Below the pieces are notes generated by a model. That model worked only from the letters and a program-made list of their open reading frames with translations, did not search any database and was not told where the DNA came from. A DNA stretch of 5,899 nt from Deinococcus sp. (GTDB lineage Bacteria > Deinococcota > Deinococci > Deinococcales > Deinococcaceae). Shown piece by piece: positions 1-5,899 of the stretch; positions within the stretch are counted from its first letter, which is position 1, and every line of letters starts with the position of its first letter. Location of the stretch: the NCBI GenBank assembly GCA_030524065.1, contig JAUNHF010000120.1:1-5899 (forward strand). Direction: 5' to 3'. The translations under genes and the position numbers were made by a program.

Positions 1-58
1 TATCAGCGGAATTTCGCCCGACCTATGATGCAATCTACACACGGTAGCTACTTAGTCA
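1..58. other. Region downstream of purF, no gene seen
   Basis: These 58 bases follow the purF stop codon. They are visibly richer in A and T than the genes. They contain an 8-base perfect palindrome, gtagctac, at 44-51, but no G+C stem followed by a T-run that would mark an intrinsic terminator. The bases just after the purF stop read ATGACTAAGTAG on the minus strand, so any ORF coupled there would be only three codons long. I call nothing here. Confidence 0.5.
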
Positions 59-1477
<1,419 letters not shown>

Positions 1478-1484
1478 GCTGAGG

Positions 1485-1489
1485 CTCCT
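1485..1489 (-). promoter_or_regulatory. purF ribosome binding site
   Basis: The minus strand reads AGGAG here, 7 bases before ATG 1477. This site settles the purF start, because the same reading frame stays open to a GTG at 1693 that has no Shine-Dalgarno sequence in front of it. Confidence 0.8.
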
Positions 1490-1495
1490 GCCTGA

Positions 1496-1525
1496 GGCCG
1501 CTGCCCGCCGCCGGGGCGGGGGGCC
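1496..1525 (-). other. G+C-rich hairpin just before the purF ribosome binding site
   Basis: On the plus strand, cccgcc (1504-1509) and ggcggg (1515-1520) are complementary with a 5-base loop. They are flanked by ggcc at 1496-1499 and ggcc at 1522-1525, which can extend the stem across an internal loop. In the mRNA the structure would end 6 bases before the purF AGGAG. No T-run follows, so it is not an intrinsic terminator. It could affect purF translation or simply reflect G+C-rich sequence. Confidence 0.35.
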
Positions 1526-1704
1526 GTAGGGCGCAAGAAAATGGGAAAGGGCGGTGCTGGAAGTTGCCGGGGAAAGCTTGCCTGCGGGGCGGGCCCAGCC
1601 GGGGCGGAGAACAGAAGGAGTGCCCGAGACTCGGATGAAACAGGAACCAGGGCAGCGGGTGGGGACGGAAGCGGGAATGCCGCCCGCCCACACCGGCCCG
1701 CAGT

Positions 1705-3947
<2,243 letters not shown>

Positions 3948-3951
<4 letters not shown>

Positions 3952-4169
3952 GGGGAAACAGTTCTCCTACTGAATTTGAGCAAGGCGGGCGAAAGCAAAA
4001 GCATCAGCACGGCATTAATAACAGGAATCCAAAGCAACAGTGAAAAGCCCAGATGCAGCCCATCCGCATGACCGTCTGGCGGCTGGTAGAAGAGGCCAAA
4101 AATGAGCGTGGCAGGCATGGGAATGGGCGTAACGAACGATACGGCGTTCATGAGAAGCCAAGCTGTCAC
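3948..4169 (-). CDS. Small hydrophobic protein of unknown function, two predicted membrane helices
   Basis: I do not recognise this 73-residue protein. It has two hydrophobic stretches: about residues 3-27, containing several prolines (PIPMP at 15-19), and about 41-64, with a strongly hydrophobic core. A polar loop with PPDGHADG (30-37) separates them. The basic tail KFSRR (65-69) suggests a cytoplasmic C-terminus by the positive-inside rule, so a helical hairpin in the inner membrane is likely. The start is GTG 4169, with GGAGG 7 bases upstream; ATG 4151 is a weaker alternative. It overlaps the upstream ORF by GTGA and purL by ATGA, which supports real translation. Hand-counted G+C over 3961-4170 is about 53%, against about 63% in a 60-base sample of purL. 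This suggests a late arrival or weak selection. A role in purine synthesis cannot be inferred. Confidence 0.6.
3964..3968 (-). promoter_or_regulatory. purL ribosome binding site inside the upstream ORF
   Basis: AGGAG lies 12 bases before the purL ATG at 3951, a longer gap than usual. It falls within two consecutive arginine codons, AGG AGA, near the end of the small membrane-protein ORF. Because ribosomes finishing that ORF stop on the purL start (ATGA), coupling may make up for the poor spacing. Confidence 0.6.
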
Positions 4170-4303
4170 GCCATCGCCTCCGCCATTAACTTCTTCGCCG
4201 CTTCCTCTAGCCTCATGTCAGAGGTGACGAAGCGCAGGCTGACGCTTTGGCGTAGGGCGAGAGCAAAGGACATTCCAATTCTCTGGAAACGCTTTGCTCT
4301 CAT
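4166..4303 (-). CDS. 45-residue ORF, possible remnant of a PIN-domain (VapC-like) protein
   Basis: This short ORF runs from ATG 4303, 9 bases after the purQ stop, to a TGA that overlaps the next ORF's GTG in a GTGA. Only a weak AAGG-like signal precedes it. Residues 13-39 contain SLRFVTSDMRLEEAAKKL (22-39). This resembles the C-terminal strand and helix of PIN ribonuclease domains, where the pattern hydrophobic-V-T-x-D-x-R-L carries an active-site aspartate (here Asp29). The alternating ALAL (14-17) would fit the preceding helix, but the aspartate usually found near its start appears to be Met11. At 45 residues it lacks most of a 120-140-residue PIN domain, so any nuclease activity is unlikely. 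It uses AGA twice, AGG, CTA twice and TTA, codons that look rare in the flanking pur genes. It may be a decayed fragment, a small functional peptide or chance coding. Confidence 0.4.
   Translation of the reverse strand: MRAKRFQRIGMSFALALRQSVSLRFVTSDMRLEEAAKKLMAEAMA
4177..4181 (-). promoter_or_regulatory. Ribosome binding site of the 73-residue membrane-protein ORF
   Basis: The minus strand reads GGAGG, 7 bases before GTG 4169. It is as good as the Shine-Dalgarno sites of the pur genes. It is the main reason for choosing this GTG over ATG 4151, and for believing the small ORF is translated. Confidence 0.6.
4259..4301 (-). repeat. Interrupted inverted repeat (hairpin) just after purQ
   Basis: On the plus strand, gagagcaaag (4259-4268) is perfectly complementary to ctttgctctc (4292-4301). 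Inside the loop, ttcca (4273-4277) pairs with tggaa (4284-4288) around a 6-base loop. The transcript could therefore form a 10-bp stem, a small internal loop and a 5-bp stem. It starts 11 bases after the purQ stop, at the G of the 45-codon ORF's ATG. The sequence after it is not T-rich, so a terminator is unlikely. It could be a processing or stability element, or a remnant of a mobile repeat. Confidence 0.55.
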
Positions 4304-4312
4304 CCCCGCACC

Positions 4313-4972
4313 TTATTTGGCCTTCAGCGACTCGAACACGCCCCGTCCGTCTTCGCTGCCCAGCAGCAGTTCCACGGCCCGCTCGGGGTGGGGCATCATG
4401 CCCAGCACGTTGCCGCCTTCGTTCACGATGCCCGCAATGTCGTTGAGGCTGCCGTTGGGGTTGTCCTTGTAGCGGAACACCACGCGGCCTTCGGTTTCCA
4501 GGCGGCCAATAGTTTCGGCGTCGGCGTAGAAGTTGCCTTCACCGTGCGCGATGGGGATTTCAATCACTTGGCCTTTGTCGTAGGCGCGGCTAAAGGCGGT
4601 GTCGGCATTTTCCACCACCAGCTGCACCGGAGCGCAGTGAAAGTGCAACTCACGGTTGCGGCTGAGTGCTCCGGGCAGCAGACCGCTTTCGGTCAGCACC
4701 TGAAAGCCGTTGCACACGCCCAGGACAAAGCCGCCCGCTTCGGCGTGGGCCCCCACCGCCTTCATGATGGGGCTGCGGGCAGCAATCGCGCCGCTGCGCA
4801 GATGGTCGCCGTAGGAAAAGCCTCCGGGAATAAACACCAGTTCGGTGCCTTCCGGCAGCTCGGTTTCGGTGTGCCAGACAAACTGCGCGTCCCCGTCCAG
4901 CAGCAACTTGGCGGCTTCCAGCGCGTCGGTGTCGCAGTTGGAGCCGGGAAATTGAACGACGGCAGTTTTCAC
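4313..4972 (-). CDS. purQ: Phosphoribosylformylglycinamidine synthase subunit PurQ (glutaminase)
   Basis: PurQ is the class I glutamine amidotransferase subunit of FGAM synthase. It hydrolyses glutamine and passes ammonia to PurL, with PurS bridging the complex. From GTG 4972 the protein has 219 residues. It begins with the family's usual start, [14 protein letters not shown]. The nucleophile is Cys87 in GVCNGFQ (85-91), and the triad is completed by His195 and Glu197 in MPHPERA (193-199). [16 protein letters not shown] (47-62) is also typical. An ATG at 4996 would add eight residues rich in Gly and Ser that PurQ proteins do not have, so GTG is preferred; it has GGAGG upstream. The GTG overlaps the purS stop (GTGA), which points to coupled, balanced synthesis of the two subunits. 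The stop is TAA 4315-4313. Confidence 0.96.
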   Translation of the reverse strand: MKTAVVQFPGSNCDTDALEAAKLLLDGDAQFVWHTETELPEGTELVFIPGGFSYGDHLRSGAIAARSPIMKAVGAHAEAGGFVLGVCNGFQVLTESGLLPGALSRNRELHFHCAPVQLVVENADTAFSRAYDKGQVIEIPIAHGEGNFYADAETIGRLETEGRVVFRYKDNPNGSLNDIAGIVNEGGNVLGMMPHPERAVELLLGSEDGRGVFESLKAK

Positions 4973-5226
4973 TGTGCCGCTTCCTCCACTTCCCATTTCA
5001 CGTCTTCCATGATGGGGTTGCTCAGCACGTTCTGGGCCATGTCTTGCAGTTGGGCTTCCACTTCGCCGCGTTCGCCCGTCAGTTGCAGCTCGATGTATTT
5101 GCCCACGCGCACGCCGCTCACGTTGCTCTGGCCCAGGTGCGAGAGCGCGCGCTCCACGGTGCGGCCTTGCGGGTCAAGGATAGAAGGCTTGAGGGTGACG
5201 TACACTTTGGCGTTGTATTGGGGCAT
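4969..5226 (-). CDS. purS: Phosphoribosylformylglycinamidine synthase subunit PurS
   Basis: PurS is the small non-catalytic subunit of FGAM synthase. In Bacillus and Thermotoga it forms a dimer that holds PurQ and PurL together. The 85-residue length matches the family. Recognisable features are the opening [15 protein letters not shown] (7-21), followed by [11 protein letters not shown] (22-32), [12 protein letters not shown] (36-47) and a C-terminal stretch [17 protein letters not shown] (66-82). Together these fit the compact alpha/beta fold of the family. ATG 5226 has a strong AGAGGAG (5239-5233) with a 6-base gap. The TGA stop overlaps the purQ GTG. It follows purC after 142 bases, the largest gap in the purC-purL half of the operon. 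Confidence 0.95.
   Translation of the reverse strand: MPQYNAKVYVTLKPSILDPQGRTVERALSHLGQSNVSGVRVGKYIELQLTGERGEVEAQLQDMAQNVLSNPIMEDVKWEVEEAAQ
4983..4987 (-). promoter_or_regulatory. purQ ribosome binding site within purS
   Basis: GGAGG on the minus strand lies 10 bases before GTG 4972 and inside the last purS codons. It supports the GTG start over ATG 4996, since ATG 4996 lies upstream of this site and could not use it. Confidence 0.65.
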
Positions 5227-5368
5227 TTGGGACTCCTCTGGAATAGGTCTAAGGATTCAAGAATCTAGAAGGCGGAAGCGGGCGGGGGCACGGGTCTCTC
5301 CCGCAATAAGTCCAGGGTCTAAACAGTTCGGATGCCCGGTGACTTTAGACCCTCTGACACTCAGACTT
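5227..5368 (-). other. purC-purS intergenic spacer
   Basis: This 142-base spacer is unusual in an otherwise overlapping gene series. It holds most of the GGTCTAA/TTAGACC word cluster, a perfect 10-bp inverted repeat, a 12-base near-palindrome gattc-aa-gaatc at 5254-5265, and the purS ribosome binding site. No in-frame coding signal, convincing -35/-10 pair or T-run terminator was seen. An internal promoter or attenuator for purS onward is possible but not shown. Confidence 0.5.
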
Positions 5369-5376
5369 TTAGACCT
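5245..5376 (-). repeat. Four alternating GGTCTAA/TTAGACC words, nested inverted repeats
   Basis: In transcript order the words are AGGTCTAA (5376-5369, containing the purC TAA stop), AGGGTCTAAA (5353-5344), TTTAGACCCT (5323-5314) and TTAGACCT (5252-5245). The two outer words pair over 8 bp and the two inner ones over 10 bp. The first can also pair with the third, and the second with the fourth, over 7-8 bp. The last word ends 5 bases before the purS ribosome binding site. The first two words are also direct repeats: GGTCTAAAAGTC and GGTCTAAAGTC. The arrangement could allow alternative RNA folds, or be a genome-wide intergenic repeat. Confidence 0.55.
5314..5353. repeat. Perfect 10-bp inverted repeat in the purC-purS spacer
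   Basis: On the plus strand, agggtctaaa (5314-5323) and tttagaccct (5344-5353) are exact reverse complements separated by 20 bases. The arms are only about 40% G+C, and no T-run follows on the transcribed strand. A terminator role is therefore unlikely. A processing site, a protein-binding dyad or one arm of a switchable fold are all possible. Confidence 0.6.
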
Positions 5377-5899
5377 CGCTGGTCACGCGCCGCAGCATTT
5401 CGGCGTAGGCTTCGGCCTCGCCGCCCAGGCCCCGGCGGAAGCGGTCTTTGTCCAGCCGCTCGCCGCTTTCCATGTCCCAGAAGCGGCAGGTGTCGGGGCT
5501 GATTTCGTCGGCCAGCACGATCTGTCCATCCGGCAGCCGGCCAAATTCCAGCTTGAAGTCAATCAGCTGCACGCCGCGCTGCTCAAAGTACGGCACCAGG
5601 AAGTCACGCACCCTTAGCGCCAGCTCGCGGATGCGGCTCAGGTCGGCTTCACTGGCCCAGCCCAGGGCCACGGCGGTATCGGTGTTGATCAGCGGATCAC
5701 CCAGGGCGTCGGACTTGTAGCAGTACTCCACCACCGGGCGGGCAAGCGCCGTGCCTTCTTCCAGGCCCAGGCGCTTGCAAAAGCTGCCGGCGGCGACGTT
5801 GCGCACAATCACTTCTACCGGCACGATGGTCACGGCCTTGACGCGCTGCTCGGTGTCGGACAGCTGCTCAATAAAGTGGGTGGGCACTCCGGCCTGCTC
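5369..5899 (-). CDS. purC: SAICAR synthetase (partial, N-terminus beyond window)
   Basis: PurC joins CAIR and aspartate using ATP to make SAICAR, in the cytoplasm. The visible 176 codons cover the C-terminal three-quarters of the protein. The frame runs off the right edge, and by comparison with the ~237-residue E. coli enzyme about 60 N-terminal residues are missing. The GTG at 5887 is an internal valine codon, not a start. Family motifs, numbered from the window edge, are LSDTE (13-17), VRNVAAGS (31-38) with KRLGLEEG after it (42-49), [11 protein letters not shown] (110-120), VLADEISPD (127-135) with RFWD after it (138-141), and [12 protein letters not shown] (148-159). The stop is TAA 5371-5369 and lies inside a GGTCTAA word of the spacer repeat. 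Being first of the visible genes, it probably shares a transcript with purS onward, unless the spacer separates them. Confidence 0.96.
   Translation of the reverse strand, partial: EQAGVPTHFIEQLSDTEQRVKAVTIVPVEVIVRNVAAGSFCKRLGLEEGTALARPVVEYCYKSDALGDPLINTDTAVALGWASEADLSRIRELALRVRDFLVPYFEQRGVQLIDFKLEFGRLPDGQIVLADEISPDTCRFWDMESGERLDKDRFRRGLGGEAEAYAEMLRRVTSEV

Larger units (their letters stand above)
1478..1704 (-). other. purL-purF intergenic spacer
   Basis: These 227 bases separate the purL stop from the purF ATG, a wide gap compared with the overlapping genes upstream. The stretch is G+C-rich and holds a short dyad, ccgag-a-ctcgg, at 1624-1634, plus the hairpin and ribosome binding site next to purF. 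I found no clear -35/-10 pair and no stem with a T-run. The spacer could hold a secondary purF promoter, but the sequence alone does not show one. Confidence 0.45.

Noticed and set aside
1624..1634. Short palindrome ccgag-a-ctcgg in the purL-purF spacer
   Set aside because: The 1-base centre cannot form an RNA hairpin loop as written, and 5-bp arms are common by chance in G+C-rich DNA.
1478..1693. 72-codon in-frame N-terminal extension of purF to GTG 1693
   Set aside because: No ribosome binding site precedes it, the sequence has no PurF features, and it would place the catalytic Cys14 far from a processable N-terminus. The ATG at 1477 has a good AGGAG.
4053..4472. 139-codon plus-strand frame across the purQ-purL interval
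   Set aside because: It overlaps purQ and the two small minus-strand ORFs, has no good ribosome binding site that I can see, and does not form overlaps with other genes as the minus-strand ORFs do.
5322..5334. CCGAAC word on the minus strand resembling the core of a Bacillus PurR box
   Set aside because: Only the 6-base core matches, there is no second box at the required spacing, and it lies between genes without a visible promoter. A single 6-base match is expected by chance.
5259..5376. Radiation/desiccation response motif of Deinococcus in the purC-purS spacer
   Set aside because: The palindromes here (GGTCTAA type and gattc-aa-gaatc) do not match the known TTATGTCATnnn-type palindrome of that regulon.
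4388..5617. 409-codon open frame on the plus strand spanning purQ, purS and purC
   Set aside because: It crosses three certain minus-strand genes and a spacer, changes composition at their borders, and shows no recognisable domain.

Overview
The window is part of a de novo purine biosynthesis operon, all on the minus strand, from a high-G+C bacterium that is probably Deinococcus or a close relative. That placement is an inference from three things: the gene set (separate purS, purQ and a ~750-residue purL), the Gram-positive-type Fe-S PurF with a propeptide, and G+C-rich protein wording that recalls deinococcal orthologues. No rRNA or other marker is present to prove it.

Read in the direction of transcription (right to left), the order is purC (5' end cut off by the window edge), a 142-base spacer, purS, purQ, two small unrecognised ORFs, purL, a 227-base spacer, and purF. 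A 58-base tail follows purF with nothing recognisable in it. PurF makes phosphoribosylamine from PRPP and glutamine. PurS, PurQ and PurL form the three-part FGAM synthase, in which PurQ releases ammonia from glutamine and PurL uses it with ATP on FGAR. PurC makes SAICAR two steps later. purD, purN/purT, purM, purE/purK, purB and purH are not in the window.

The stretch from purS to purL is tightly packed. purS and purQ share a GTGA overlap. purQ is followed after 9 bases by a 45-codon ORF, which shares a GTGA overlap with a 73-codon membrane-protein ORF, which in turn shares an ATGA overlap with purL. The two small ORFs (4166-4303 and 3948-4169) are the least ordinary genes here. They are less G+C-rich than their neighbours, and the first is rich in codons that look rare for this genome. 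It resembles the C-terminal end of a PIN-domain (VapC-like) protein. The second encodes a probable two-helix membrane protein and carries the purL ribosome binding site in its last codons.

Three possible RNA structures lie between genes. One is a cluster of four GGTCTAA/TTAGACC words in the purC-purS spacer that could pair in two different ways. The second is a long interrupted hairpin just after purQ that begins at the start codon of the 45-codon ORF. The third is a small G+C hairpin just before the purF ribosome binding site. None has a T-run, so none is called a terminator. I saw no convincing promoter, tRNA, rRNA, CRISPR array, insertion sequence or riboswitch. The window is mostly conventional housekeeping DNA, and the unusual content is concentrated in 3948-4312 and 5227-5376.
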